60,000 nt of DNA from positions 31,534,401-31,594,400 of the forward strand of contig NC_087067.1 in NCBI RefSeq assembly GCF_963678635.1, read 5' to 3'. This stretch comes from Symsagittifera roscoffensis. Lineage: Eukaryota > Xenacoelomorpha > Acoela > Convolutidae. Positions 34,801-46,233 of the stretch are shown here, one piece after another. Each line of letters begins with the position of its first letter. Position 1 is the stretch's first letter. The position numbers and the translations under genes are program-made. The notes below the pieces were generated by a model. It was not told where the DNA came from and made no database searches. It was given only the letters and a program-made list of their open reading frames with translations.

Positions 34801-36924
34801 TTCCCCGGCCATATACTTCTTTAATCTATATAAACGATATTTCTGATCAAATCAAATACTCGCAAACAAATTTGATAGACGATGACACTGTCAGAACAGG
34901 AAACATTGGAAAAGAACCACACTCAAATTTCAGTCTCGATTTAATAAGGTTATATAATTAGTTCACTACTATTAAACAGACGAGAAATAGCGCTAAGACA
35001 AAAATTGTTATTTTGGTACGAACAAAAATACAACTAGCATCGCCAATTTTGAAAAAAAAAATCGGATCAAAATGTTCGCATACCTTTATTCGTTTGGTTA
35101 TTGGATGCAATTTAAAGTTCAAAGAGCATATACATCTTACAAAAAAAAATTACCGAAAGCAGCTGCAATTCTTTATACACAAGGGAAATAATTAATAAGA
35201 AAACAACTACTTGAAATTTACAGCACATCTTGGGCCTGTATTCGAATATGGATTACTTATATACGACAGTACCACCAAAACTATTACTGAGAAAAATGAC
35301 TAAGAAAAATACCAACGCTGTCTGTGAAGATGATGCTTAAGTCTTAGAAAATTTGACAGTGTGTATGAGGCACGATGTGAGCGGATATTACTATCAATAG
35401 AAGAGATTTATCTAAAACAGCTGATTAGCCTTCTGGCAGAAATATTAAGAGATGACTCACATAATTAAGATTCGAAGTCAGCAATAACCAAAACTGAATT
35501 AGTAAAGCCTCTTGAGAAAACAGAATAAGCGGTCCTCAAATCAGAAAATACAAAAACAGAAGAATCGTTGAAAGGCCTGAAACACAATAAGAGTGTTGTG
35601 TAATGCAATTATTAAATTTGATGAAAACATAATTCAAACTCTGGTTGATTAAAATGAGAAACAGCTCTAAGTAAATCTTAAAAATCTCCAGGCTAAAATC
35701 AAGTTTGATTGATTTGAAAACCTATTTTGTTAGATACGGGAATTCTAATGCGTACTTTTCAGGTTAATATTAGAAATGCAGCTTATTTGTTGGTAGCAAA
35801 CTTTTTTTTTTCAGCGGAAAAAAAATTGTGTTGCTTGCTTGTCAATTTTGTCGATACTATCATGGTTAGCACATTGTCTGGTGTAATCAAATGATGATTT
35901 TTTACTTTTTATTTTATGTCTGTCTATAATGTTTGATTCTCTTGCGTATCTTTTCTTTATGTATCGTTTTGATAACTGAAAATTATTGCTCTTTAAGTGT
36001 ATCAGAAACAGGTCGCAAAACCTAATAATCTCCTACCATTTGTTTCAAATTATGTAAACAAGTTTAAACTACTGTTGTTTTCCCCAATTCAAGTGGGAAT
36101 TTACCATTAAAAACTTATATCTACGGATCTGTTTGACAACTCACCACAGTTTGCGTTCGTGCAGATGTCTGATGTGATCCTCCAACAGACACACACAAAT
36201 CTCTCCTCTCACTTTTGTGCCCTCGTCAATCGGGTCACAGATCACGTAGTTGTCTAAACAATGTTAATAAACATGTCCCACAACACTACTACCACACAAC
36301 TTCCCCCAATTTTCACATTGATGACAGAAATTATCCGTCCAACTTAAACTAAAAAAAACCTGTTTTCGAGTTAATACTAAATGTAAGATGGACGGATAAT
36401 TTCTGTGATCAGGTATTAGCTCGAGAACAGATTTTGAAATCACATACTGTGACTATTTCATTTTTGATCCTGACTCACCCCGCTTGATCCAGATGGTCTT
36501 TCTGAACTTCAGAGGCATGGACACCAGAATGTTCTCGTCCCTATCCCCATATTCCGGCACCACTTCATGCAGGTTGTTGCCACGCGCCGCAATCACCTGG
36601 AAACATCACATGGATTAGATACATCAGTTTCCTTTCAAGGTGGTTCGATCAGGCGTATCAGACGAATCTCAAGGAACCATGCAATGATTGAACAATTTTA
36701 AAAATTCAAGATTAACTGTTATTGATTAATTTTTTTTGGCAGAATCAAACTTTTCAAATACGAGTTCTGAAGTTCGGCCAAGTAGATTTCTGACCTCCCA
36801 CTGATGAGTGAACTCCTACTGATGAGTGACTGACCTTTGCGATGAACTGTCCATTGGTGGGGATGTGGTCGGACTCTATTGCTTCTCTAGTGACATGTTT
36901 CTTCTTTGTAGTCTTCGAGGACAT
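28822..36924 (-). CDS. EIF1AD: eIF1A domain-containing protein EIF1AD
   Basis: Four exons on the minus strand, 36924-36835, 36596-36479, 36253-36145 and 29047-28822, join in phase to 180 residues (human about 165). Residues 1-30 start [16 protein letters not shown] as in EIF1AD; the S1-like/OB eIF1A fold follows with [30 protein letters not shown] and [18 protein letters not shown]. The last exon is a Ser/Asp/Glu-rich acidic tail ending SSESEDD, also as in the family. EIF1AD (haponin/OBELIX in some papers) is a nuclear protein linked to ribosome biogenesis and stress; the exact role is not settled. Every join restores conserved sequence, for example LW|PAKFE. Intron 3 is about 7.1 kb, very long beside the others, and contains a decayed LINE. 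The ATG is 167 bp after the MRPL13 stop. Confidence 0.9.
29048..36144 (-). other. 7.1-kb intron 3 of EIF1AD
   Basis: AT-rich intron lacking a second gene. Its recognisable content is a decayed LINE reverse transcriptase at 34.56-35.45 kb on the opposite strand. The minus-strand open frames at 31.4-32.2 kb are hydrophobic or low complexity and show no family resemblance. Growth of this intron is probably by element insertion. Confidence 0.7.
34560..35450 (+). pseudogene. decayed non-LTR retrotransposon reverse transcriptase
   Basis: Broken frames spell the core RT blocks in the right order: [11 protein letters not shown] near 34.6 kb (the F-V-D-x-x-K-A-F-D block), then [24 protein letters not shown] near 34.79 kb (the PQGS-x-x-GP-x-L block), YINDIS, and a D-D-D in place of the catalytic [FY]-A-D-D block near 34.88 kb. 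Past 35.3 kb come traces of the C-terminal region of CR1/Jockey-type LINEs. Frameshifts and stops break it throughout. It lies antisense in EIF1AD intron 3. The clade is uncertain. Confidence 0.7.
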
Positions 36925-37091
36925 GTCTCCATAATCATACAACACTCTCAAAACATTGGATTCTTTCAATGGGATCAGAATTAAAGCAATATCAACATTC
37001 GCTTTCTGTTCCAAAAAACTCAAACCATCAGGAAACCACAATTGCCATTTAGAGTAGACTTATGTATATAAAACACTTAAAAACATAAAAA

Positions 37092-38372
37092 CTAAAACTT
37101 GTATTGATCACTTTTGGCCCAAATAACTGGAAAATTATCGATTTGTTCTTGAGAATATTCCGACAGTTTCCGCGGCACCTTCTTCCTTGGCAGCATAAAA
37201 TTAACATTCCTCAAAATATTATCTGGGATATTTTTATCTTTAAAACAATGCAATCTAGTTAGCCAGGCGTCCCTGAAGTCGATTCTTTTTGTTTCCAAAT
37301 ACAGTCTGGTGGTGCGTCTCACTATTTGTCCAGGGTTGTCGCGTAGAAACTCCCATGCGAATGTGATGACTTTGTCGCCTGGCCGGGTCGTCTTCTGGTC
37401 AGTGAAGCGGTGGAACTCCCACTCGAACTCGGACATTGCAAGCTAACACAAACCCACAAATAGTTTTAAATAGAGGCGCTACACAATACACACAGAAGCG
37501 AAGCAGCACTTCGCAAACAGAAGCAAAAAATGGCGAAAATAGGAAAACATCTACCGGAACATGCCGGGGATACGAGGACGTGAAAGTCGTAATCCCTAGT
37601 GATTATGAATTTCACGTCCTCGTATCTCCGGCATGTTCTCTTGAAAATGTTCTAACCTAGCGACCAATGAAGCAGCTACAGTTGCTATAAAATTGCCAAT
37701 GCTTTGCAGCAGAAGCGTCGCAAAACAAAATTCAACCTATCTCTACACTCTACCCCCCGGATTACCTCTTCCTACCTCGAGATTAGGAGTGCCACGTGCT
37801 ACCATCTCCGCCATGGTCACTTGAAATTAATCTACCACTAGCCAGTAAAAAGCAGCTACAGCTGCTATTTAATTGCCAATGCTCGAAAAAATACCAAGAG
37901 CTACCAAACAAGCTAACTCACACGCTCGCTAATGTAAAAATGTAAATTTCATGCAGCTCATTATAAAATTCAACAAAGAAGTTTTATCACCCGAAAAAAC
38001 TGCGAAAAAGCTATGTTATACACTAATCCCTAGCTTCAGAAATTAGTCAATGCTAAGATGATTTTTGCAGATGCTAAAAAATGATGTAGCATCCCGCTCC
38101 AGTACTAAAACATCCCTCTTTATGACGCTAGTCAATCTGGATCAAAGTACAGGTATAAAATTGCCCACCTGTGAACAGTTCATGACGACCACATGATCGC
38201 CGCAGTCTTGTTTCCAGGCGAATAGTGGCTTGTGTCTGCCCTGTAGAATAGTGGAGCATTTCTGGGCTAGATGGACAGGGTGGTGCCAGGAGGCGTCTAT
38301 GAGGTACCAATTACGTGCAAAGGAGGCAGCCAGAGCAGAGCCCCTGGACAAACCAGAGCCTGGCGTAGGCAT
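37092..38372 (-). CDS. MRPL13: mitochondrial ribosomal protein uL13m
   Basis: Coding parts 38372-38169 and 37445-37092 join in phase at MNCSQ|LAMSE, giving 186 residues (human MRPL13 is 178). It is a protein of the large mitochondrial ribosomal subunit. Conserved landmarks: FARNWYLIDASW, LQGRHKPLFAW, CGDHVVVMN, then IPDNILRNVNFMLPRKKVPRKLSEY and a C-terminal FPVIWAK. The start is taken as the ATG at 38372; only 7 bases upstream is a strong 3' splice site (TTTTCTAG|ATCTGTG), so the 5' end is made by splicing to a short leader or by trans-splicing. The intron contains a miRNA-like hairpin and short dispersed repeats. Confidence 0.9.
37470..37895. repeat. repeat family C (SINE-like), intronic
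   Basis: The segment starting ACACAGAAGCGAAGCAGC, and two diverged copies of AGCAGCTACAGYTGCTAT..AATTGCCAATGCT (about 37665 and 37850), recur at 55655-55880, where ACACAGAGGCGAAGCTGC is followed by a tRNA-like region and TGCTATAAAAT. The shared order suggests a dispersed, possibly tRNA-derived family. Confidence 0.5.
37557..37638. repeat. 37-bp-stem hairpin in MRPL13 intron
   Basis: Arms 37557-37593 and 37602-37638 pair over 37 positions with an 8-base loop; only three positions differ and two of these would be G-U pairs in RNA of one strand. Length and shape are those of a pre-miRNA, but near-perfect pairing is also what a young MITE or inverted duplication gives. The rest of the neighbourhood (37470-37890) is repeat-derived, which favours a transposon origin. 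Confidence 0.8.
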
Positions 38373-39026
38373 CACAGATCTAGAAAATACATGATTTGGT
38401 TTTGCAGAAAATATACAACCCCTGCAACAAACTGCTTTGATATCAAAGGTTCGAAGGCGACAACGTTTGAAATTGCAAAGTTTTGATATCAGACTCAAAT
38501 TTCTTTAGATTTTGACTTTTTTTTACAGGAGATCAAAACTTGAGATCCTCCCATAAGCAACCATTTTGAAATGCTGCTTAAATTAAACTCAGCATAAACT
38601 GTTCTATAAAAAAGAACCAAAAGAACTGAATACCTATCTCCTCTTGGCTAATTTCACTGCCACTTAACAAGATAATTCTCGGGATAAAAAGGAAAAGTTT
38701 GAAAATTCAACTGAATCCAGCACGCAAATGGAAAGCAAAAGCATACAAATATATCCATCCATCAAATTACACTGAGAGCATAGCATTCATATCTTATTAG
38801 CAGTTCAGTTCGCCAGTAGGTCGCTCATTTGCTTCTGAAATACCTCCCATCCATATGAATCTAAGTAGGCAGACGAACTTAAACTTTTGCCGATATTCAA
38901 TTTGTATCAAAAAGACCTCCAAAAATGATAAAAAGAGGCAATGTCAAGTACGCCTGCATTAACTTCGTCATACCACTTAATTTCTCCATAATATTATTAA
39001 TTAATTCACTCCGTCAATTTCTCTTT
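38373..39026. other. spacer between EIF3D and MRPL13
   Basis: 654 bases between the EIF3D stop and the MRPL13 ATG on the same strand. I noted no AATAAA on the minus strand. It may hold the EIF3D 3' UTR and the MRPL13 leader. Confidence 0.5.
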
Positions 39027-42000
39027 TCACTCTTTTTCGTTTTCTTCTGGAATAGTTTCTTCCTCAGAATCGTCCTCGTCGTCGGAGAACGTATTCATGG
39101 GGATCTTGTACAGCCTAATCGTAGTCTTATTCGGATCCTTTAACAACAGATACTTGCCCGCCTCCTCTGGCTGTCTATTAATAGCATCTATTATAGCTCT
39201 CAGAATACCCCAACAGTTGTCGAAGTTCAAATTGATACTCGTGGCCAAGTTACTTGGCTCGAACGACTGCACTTTCAGGATCTCGTGAGTTTTCGAATCT
39301 CGTGGGTTGACCCGCGACACGAATCCCAGTTTGATGAAATCAGATCCCGAAAGATACGCCTGAAGACACCACTTTCCAATTTTAAAACTGTTATTTTTCA
39401 GCTCAGTTGCGATTATCGCTCCACTTTGCTGGTCCAGCTTTTGGTGCCATTCGCTTCTATGTTCCACTTCGTTCAAAGCTTTGATTGTCAGGAAGTGTGT
39501 CTTATCATCGGGACCCTTACTAACAGCATCATGCTCGCATCTGCATACAAGTTTAATGTCATTGCCAAGGTCCCACATTTTATACTTATACCCGATAGGT
39601 GCCAGAGGATCCTGCGGCTCATCGTCGTCATCCTCGTCTTCGAAGGGATTCGGCTCTTTGAATTTATGAGCATCGCCTTCCTTCTTCAGAACTTGTTGGG
39701 TAAAACAGTAATTGACATGAGTGCTTTCGTCCGAGTAAACTTTCAACTCATTCGGATCAGTCGAGAGCGGCTCGTGAGCTGTCTCGTTCACAGTCAGACA
39801 GTCGAATGACAGACTGTCCTCTCGCTTGTCCAAAAATATCTTCCCTTTCAACTTTGTGGCCACTATATCCCACGAGTAGACGGACCTTGTGCAACACATA
39901 AGCGTGGCTAATATGATGTCAGTGGCGAACACGTTTCCCTGTTTGGCGGCCAGTCTTCTGATCACTGGATCCGATGTAGTCGTGACAGTCGGGATCCTTC
40001 GGTTGATAGCTGTCAAGTATCGCTCGCTCTTTGTGTTCACTCTGTCGAACTTCTGGTCATAATACTCCAGTGTTCCAGCTGTCACAAGCTCCACAGGTTT
40101 GTTCACATCCGGAAGCTTCAGTTTAGTCAGACGTGGGAAATCGTAGTAATCAATCTCGTCCCAGTCTTGTTTAACATCCACCGAAGCTTTCCTAGAAACT
40201 TGATTGCGGTTATTATTGTTCCAATTTCGGTTCCTGTTGCCCCTGATTTTGCCTCTCTGCCAGCCTCTGCTGCTTTGCTGGTTGCCACTGTTGCCCCTCC
40301 AGGCGTTCGAGTTGCCCTGGTTCTGACTCCCCCTGTTGGGCATAGACGCTCCCCTGCCCCTTCCTCTCTGCATGGGATTGTATCTACCTCGTCCGATTCC
40401 TCTGAAGAATGGCCTGATAAAACATATTCCCTCATAAAAAAATTACAACTTGCCTAAGTTTCTAAAATTTGATTGATTATCTATGAAAAAAATATATTTA
40501 GCCATCAGACAAAAAAATCTGATTAGGTTACAAAAAAAGCTTTTCATTAAATCAAATCAATAAAAAAATTGGTTCCAAATGTACTATTTTGCTAATAAAC
40601 CATTAAGTGAAAAATATCTAGAGTAAATTGTTGCACTCTCTTTATGCTTCAATCTCGGAGAGCAACATTTAAGATCCACGCATAAAAATTACTTCGATAT
40701 CGAGTTTTAAAAACAAACTTGTAAAATAAACACGGACTTAAACGACCTTCGCTGATACAAGCAACAAAAACGGCAAAAAGGAGCGTTAAAAATCAACAAT
40801 ACGAAAATAAACCAGAATGGAAAAGCCTGCAAAAAAACTTTCGACAATGGGTGATCGAGCTTACTATCTGCTGCCAATAGTACAATAGATCATTCAGCCA
40901 CTGAGACCTGATGAACATTAGCCTTTACCAGGCAGCACTGAAAACGATTTGTTTAAGCGGACAAAACACATGCTACGAAAACGTCCTTTTCAAATATCGC
41001 TCGCTCTTGTGTTCACTCTTTCTAACTTCTTTTCACAATAATCCACAAAATACACATATTAGCAAAATAGCCCTATAAAGAACCAAATCCATTGTTAAGC
41101 ATATGCGGATTTTGTGCCTAGTGAATTCAAGTTTTTTTCGAAAATGGATAGATAATCTGGGTTGATTTGTTAACAAATGGCGTCACTGTTAACAAATAAA
41201 AACAAGACTACTCGTATCAGGGCAAAGCCCTGAAAGTTCTGACTGCCTTTTAACGTTTATGGAGCAGTAATAACATAAACAACATAAAAAAATTGAATGA
41301 AATAAAATAAAATGAAAAACATTTCTAAAATTTGAAAATTTTTCTTTGAAAATCATCCCCCCACTTGCCATATAAAGTACAAAACAATAGATTCCGCTCC
41401 TTGTAACAAATCAATTATGGCAAATAAAGCTTCTTTTAACCAATTTGGGACGATTTCTAAGACGGATTAAATCTCCGCTTACGCGTTAATAGCGCGAATT
41501 ATATCGCGCGTTAATTGTCCCAAATTGGTCAAAATGGCAATCTTTAAACCCTCATAACTTTACGAAAATTGATCACAGGTGAAATAGCTTTTCAAATTTG
41601 AGCTCAAGACAACAATAGCTTTCGAATGATATGAAAAAATTCCGTCAAAAATGCCTGTTAAAAAGTCGAAATTTGTCTGAAGAAAAAAAAACCACCCCGA
41701 GCACAAATATTCCGTTACTTTCGTATCGAAAGTCGGAACAAAAAGGGTAATTGAGAGCAAAATAATGAAATTTAACACAATGAACATGCAATTCGCAAAC
41801 ACAAAAATAACAAGGATAGCCGGTTACTGTGCAAATAGCATAGCATGTTCCTGCCATAGTCTTGAAAATAGTCATTTTTTTTTTCAAATTAGTATCATTT
41901 TTTCTGTTAGTATCAAATAAAATCGTTAAAAAAATTGAAGAAATTTTCTATTGAATCTCAAAATGGCGCTAAAAAAGCTCAAAAACTAACTTTACTCGAG

Positions 42001-43439
42001 GAAAGCAAAGTTTTTGCGGCTTAAATAAGCTATAAGTCTGCTTACTTTGACAAACCTTAATAGCTCAAAATTAAAATGAAAATTTTCAAACCGGTTTTTC
42101 TCGACACTGAGAAATTTTTTTCTTTTTTTTAACGTCGTTCGCATCACGACTGAAAGGGCTTTAATATGATATTTAACTCGACCCATTCCAATTATTATTT
42201 GTGGTACCTGATAATGCGTGCAAAACAAAGAAAAAACTAAAACAAACCCGAACACAAAAATCCTTCACATTTTTCAAATGGTCGGAACAAAAACAGCAAA
42301 TAATCACTCAAAAAAGCTTGAATCCCAGATTTGAAGATGTCTTTTGAATATCTTTTGGTTTGAAAAAATTGAACACAATTTCCATAATATTGATTTTCAG
42401 GAAACTTCATACAGCCCGTATTGTGCTATGCTACAATTTTATGCACACGGGGACAGGATTCACTCGTTGATCTCATGATTTCCAGGCCTTTGTTCTACCC
42501 TGTGTGTCTAAAACGATCAAAAAGGGCGGAACAAAATGAACTTGTTTGAAACGATATAGCTTATACAGTATACAACACTGAAATAGTAACTGAGCACGGA
42601 AATAACACAGCACATGCCACACCACTAGCCGAGCTTTTTAAAAAATTCAGATGTCGTTAAACTTTTCGAATTTTCAAATAACACTTTTTTCCATGGTCTC
42701 CCATATTTTTTCCCATAATTTTATTCAGGGGCTGATCTAAGATTTTCTCGAGGGGAGGGAGGGCGGATTTTCAAGAAAATTTTGAAAATTTTGTCGACCT
42801 TTTTTTTTAGGTCGACCAAATTGATTTCCCGAGCTTTTGCCAAAGCACTAAAAGACCCTGTTTTAGACAAATTTTCTGCGCCGCAGGCAAAAACTTTGAA
42901 AAACAGGCCAAAAAAGGCGTTTTTAGGCACTTTTTCTAAAAATTTTGACCAAAAAATGGCGTTTTTTCGGCGCGTGCTCCCCTGGATATCTCAAAATAGT
43001 ACAAAGGGGGCCCTAAATCTGCCCCTGAGTTTATTTCCGACTCTGTTGTCATCAAATTTAAATTAGGAATCAAACAAAAAATCAATTGAGGTTTGAAAGG
43101 ATAACATAAATGAATTACTTCGATGATCATCAGGTAACTAAAGTGGTAGTTGTTGTACCTGCTGGGCTTGATGGTGTCGACGATCTGGAAGTGGTCGTCG
43201 TGTTCGTGGTAGTAGGCATACTGTCCCGCCCCACTGGTGGAGAACTGGGAGGTGTACTTGTTGTTGTACTTCTTGTCATTGTACAGCTGGTTCCCACTCA
43301 GAGTCCAGTCAGACACTTTGCCCAGTCGGTCGCTCTTGCTGAATGGCTGGTAGGGCATGTCCTTGAACTTCTCCGGAACTGCACATGGTCCCCACCCATT
43401 CGGGTTGTCCGTGATCTTCGGCAACGCAAAGTCCGCCAT
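39027..43439 (-). CDS. EIF3D: translation initiation factor eIF3 subunit d
   Basis: Two coding exons, 43439-43159 and 40413-39027, join in phase 2 (KPS|R) to 555 residues, close to the human 548. eIF3d is the eIF3 subunit that binds the mRNA cap in specialised initiation. Residues 1-93 carry the conserved start (FALPKITDNPNGWGPC, VPEKFKDMPYQPFSKSDRLG, SQFSTSGAGQYAYYHE). An RG/N-rich RNA-binding segment spans about 94-165. The cap-binding core follows, with KLKLPDVNKPVEL, LMCCTRSVYSWDIV and SDESTHVNYCFTQQV, then LAPIGYKYKMWDLG and an acidic tail. Intron 1 is about 2.7 kb and contains repeats plus a copy of part of exon 2. Antisense open frames across exon 2 are shadows. Genes MRPL13 and EIF1AD follow on the same strand. 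Confidence 0.96.
40995..41047 (-). pseudogene. EIF3D exon fragment copied into intron 1
   Basis: About 50 bases here (starting ATATCGCTCGCTCTTGTGTT) match EIF3D exon 2 at 40017-40069 (TATCGCTCGCTCTTTGTGTT and on through TTCTGGTCATAATACTCCA) with a few substitutions and one indel, in the same orientation. The coding copy encodes the FDRVNTKSERYL region. The duplicate sits 0.6 kb inside the intron and has no splice context; a fragment copied by local duplication. Confidence 0.75.
41439..41529. repeat. 91-bp palindromic element
   Basis: ACCAATTTGGGAC at the left and GTCCCAAATTGGT at the right are perfect inverted ends, and the interior carries a second palindrome around CGCGTTAATAGCGCG..CGCGCGTTAA. 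A compact fold-back element inside EIF3D intron 1; unusually rich in CpG for this DNA. Confidence 0.7.
41800..42295 (-). repeat. dispersed repeat family A, copy 2
   Basis: Reverse-complement copy, with GGTCGGAACAAAAA/CCCGAACACAAAA at one end, TCGACACTGAGAAATTTTTT in the middle, and GGTTACTGTGCAAATAGCATA at the far end. It lies in EIF3D intron 1 and matches 44640-45285 most closely. Confidence 0.65.
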
Positions 43440-44639
43440 AACTTTCAATTCACTCCTATCGATGGTCGCGCTAGATCGATATTTGAACAGCAAATTTATC
43501 TGAAAGTCAACTAAACATTACAGAATTTGTCAATTCTTTTCCAATCTTAACTATGCGCATGCCATAGCTTCCATATCTTTTGAAACTTCGAATGGTGTGC
43601 AGAAAAAATGATATCTTTAATAGCCTAGATGTGTCAAACAAATCAAAGACTTTTGCCGAATCGTATTGCAAAAAGAACGAAGCCACTCTATCAACCAAAC
43701 AAAGCTGAAATGACTACTGTATTTGCTCAGCTAGACAGATCACTTTACCCGCGACTGATATTCTCATTTCCCGTTCAACAAATAGAGAACAGTCGTCTCA
43801 ATCAATTCCACTATTTAAAGCTCATTTTCCCTTTTTGTCCACTTGGAAACCAAAACTAATCAGCATAAATGACGCTTTGATGGGTCCATTTAACCCACTG
43901 ATGATAATTCGCTCGAAGCAGCGAGTCACTTAATATAGATGGATTTTATATGTAGAGTATTCAGTAAAAACTATTGAAAGAGGGATGGGGGAGTTGGAGA
44001 GATTGGAGGAATAATTAGTTTCCGGAGAGGGGAAATGCAATCCATCGTGGGTTTGAATAGGTAGTCCATCTAGCTGCAGTACACTTCCGACCTGTTATTG
44101 TAGCTCCATGGGAGCCACGAGACCAAAAAGAGCACCCCCTGCCCTGCCTCTGACCCTGGCACTCGGCAAATAGGAATGTATCCATCACTCAAAGACCAAA
44201 AAAACTTAAGCATTTACCAATCTAATATAAATGCCAATATAAAATAATGTCCAATCAGCAAAAATAAAAATGCGAAAAAAGAATATACTTAATCAGACAA
44301 CAATTGAGTTCATGTGCTAGCAATTGATAGTTCCGAGCCCTCTCAAAATAACACTTCTGTGCCCATGGTAGTTTCGTGCGATACTGGTAATACGTCCAAA
44401 AGATCTCGGTTTTTTAAGTTTTGGAAGAATTGACCAAAAATGTTCTAGAAACGCAGTCAATCTCAGCCAAAAAAATCTCGAAAAAAATTCCCAAATGGGA
44501 CATTCTTTGGGTGATTGAGGGTTCAACTCGCCTTTCTCTTTCCACTAGCAATCCTTCTTCATGACATTCAGGATCAAATCAATTATTAGGTGTTATATAG
44601 GAGATCAGGACATTCACCACCAAAAATGATTCAATAAGC

Positions 44640-45285
44640 CAAAACTTATAATAAACAAGGATAGACGGTAACTGTGCAAATAGCACAATGTTCCGACCAT
44701 AGTCTTAAGAAACACAACATTTTTTTCAAATTAGAGTCGTTTGTTTTTGCGTGGTGTGATAGTAAGATCTGAATGAAAAAAAAAATAGAAAATAAACATA
44801 TTCGATAGTCATGTCGAATAAGCTAATTGGAAAACAACTTCTGTAGAAAAATGACGAGAAAGAAACACAAAAAAAATCGTAAAATTTTATTCTTTTTGCA
44901 GAATTTTTTTCAATGTTTGATTCCTAAAATGGCGCAAAAATTTCAAAAACTAACTTTACTCGAGGAAAACTAAGGTTTCACGGCTTAAATTAGGCTCAAA
45001 TAAGCTATTGTTAGCTGCAAACCTTATTTTGACAATCTTATTAGCTCGAAATTAGACCAAAAATCAAAAATTCAAACCGGTTTTTCTCGACACTGAGAAA
45101 AAATTTTCACATCTTTCAACTCTCGTTCGAATCACGACTGAAAGGGGGGCTTTAGTATGATATACAACTCGACGTTTTCCGATGACTATTTGTGGTTCCT
45201 TATTTATGGGGAAAACAAAAAAACTAAAACCTTCCCGAATACTAAGTTCCTCCACATTTTTCAAATGGTCGGAACAAAAAACAAA
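44640..45285 (-). repeat. dispersed repeat family A, copy 3
   Basis: The most complete reverse-complement copy: AAGGATAGACGGTAACTGTG at one end, GCGCAAAAATTTCAAAAACT and TTTACTCGAGGAAAAC in the middle, and AAATGGTCGGAACAAAAA at the other. About 650 bp, no ORF conserved between copies. Confidence 0.65.
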
Positions 45286-46033
45286 TTCTAATGACGATCT
45301 AATGATGATTTATGTGACACAAAAGAAGCCCGGATGTTACTGGTTAAAAACATTTTATTACTATAACTATAATTATTATTTTATGTTGGATTGCGAACTA
45401 GATTGGATGTTTCAAGCCAAAAGTCAAGATTTTAAATTAACAAATACTCAACGTTTGCATACGAGTTATGAACAAAAAATCGGGATAAAAAGACTTGGTT
45501 TTTGGTGCAAGCGATGCAGACTGGAAGGGTAAGGTAGTTAATTGGAACATCGGAAGATCCAAATTGGTCTTGGGAATCTTCACAAGTGCGATGTAAAGCG
45601 AGGTGCATTTTCACACATTCAAGTTCAACAGTCAATTAGCTTATCAACCTCCATCTCCTAACTACTATTGTCAAAATAAAAGCATCCACGCGATCAGTGT
45701 GGGCCAACAATGGACAAATCAAGCGGCGAGCGCCGTGGGAGAAAAAAGGCCAGTTAAAGTATGTTCAATTAGCCAAATTATCCACCTATTCACTGGACAA
45801 ATAAAAGCCTAACCGCTGAATAAACTGCCCAAAGATCGCCAATCTAACCTTATCAGCCTCAGCTATATCGCACGCAAATATCACAGACTGGGATAAGCGG
45901 AACAGGTAAACTCACTGCTGATTGGACCATAGTTCAGCCAATCAGATGGAGAGAAGAGGAGAGGGATGGAGGTTAAAACTGTGAAAAAAGTGTGACGGGT
46001 CAGTTATTGATTAAGTTGATTTGAACTATTGCC

Positions 46034-46132
46034 CAACAGTAGTAGTATTAGTAGTAGTATTTCTTGGCACTAAATCTCTCTTTTTTCAGTGTATCAATCT
46101 CAACACAGTCAGTCAGTCAGTCAGTCAGTGAA
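46034..46132 (+). repeat. microsatellites in ETS 5' flank
   Basis: AGTAGTAGTATTAGTAGTAGT near 46038 and six units of CAGT near 46107, both within 200 bases upstream of the ETS start codon and so possibly in its 5' UTR. Confidence 0.7.
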
Positions 46133-46233
46133 TTGGACTATTTTTAAGGAAGGTTTAATCTCCTGTTCGGAAATCCTTCGTTTTGTTAGTTTTAACCCCT
46201 GTCTACACTAGCAGTTCCGAGTCTGTTTCCCAC

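Larger units (their letters stand above)
43440..46233. other. divergent intergenic region, EIF3D and ETS
   Basis: 2.8 kb shared by the 5' sides of EIF3D (minus) and the ETS gene (plus). It contains repeat family A copy 3 and, near the ETS gene, short microsatellites. Other open frames here have no recognisable domain. It must contain both promoters. Confidence 0.5.

Noticed and set aside
36754-37041. Longer EIF1AD N-terminus starting upstream of 36924
   Set aside because: The open frame extends upstream, but family members start at MSxxTKxKHV-like sequence, which matches the ATG at 36924.
39285-39809. 174-codon plus-strand open frame
   Set aside because: It lies antisense over EIF3D exon 2, whose protein is clearly conserved; the frame has no recognisable domain.
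45182-45532. 116-codon plus-strand open frame
   Set aside because: Overlaps repeat family A and has no recognisable domain or splice partners.
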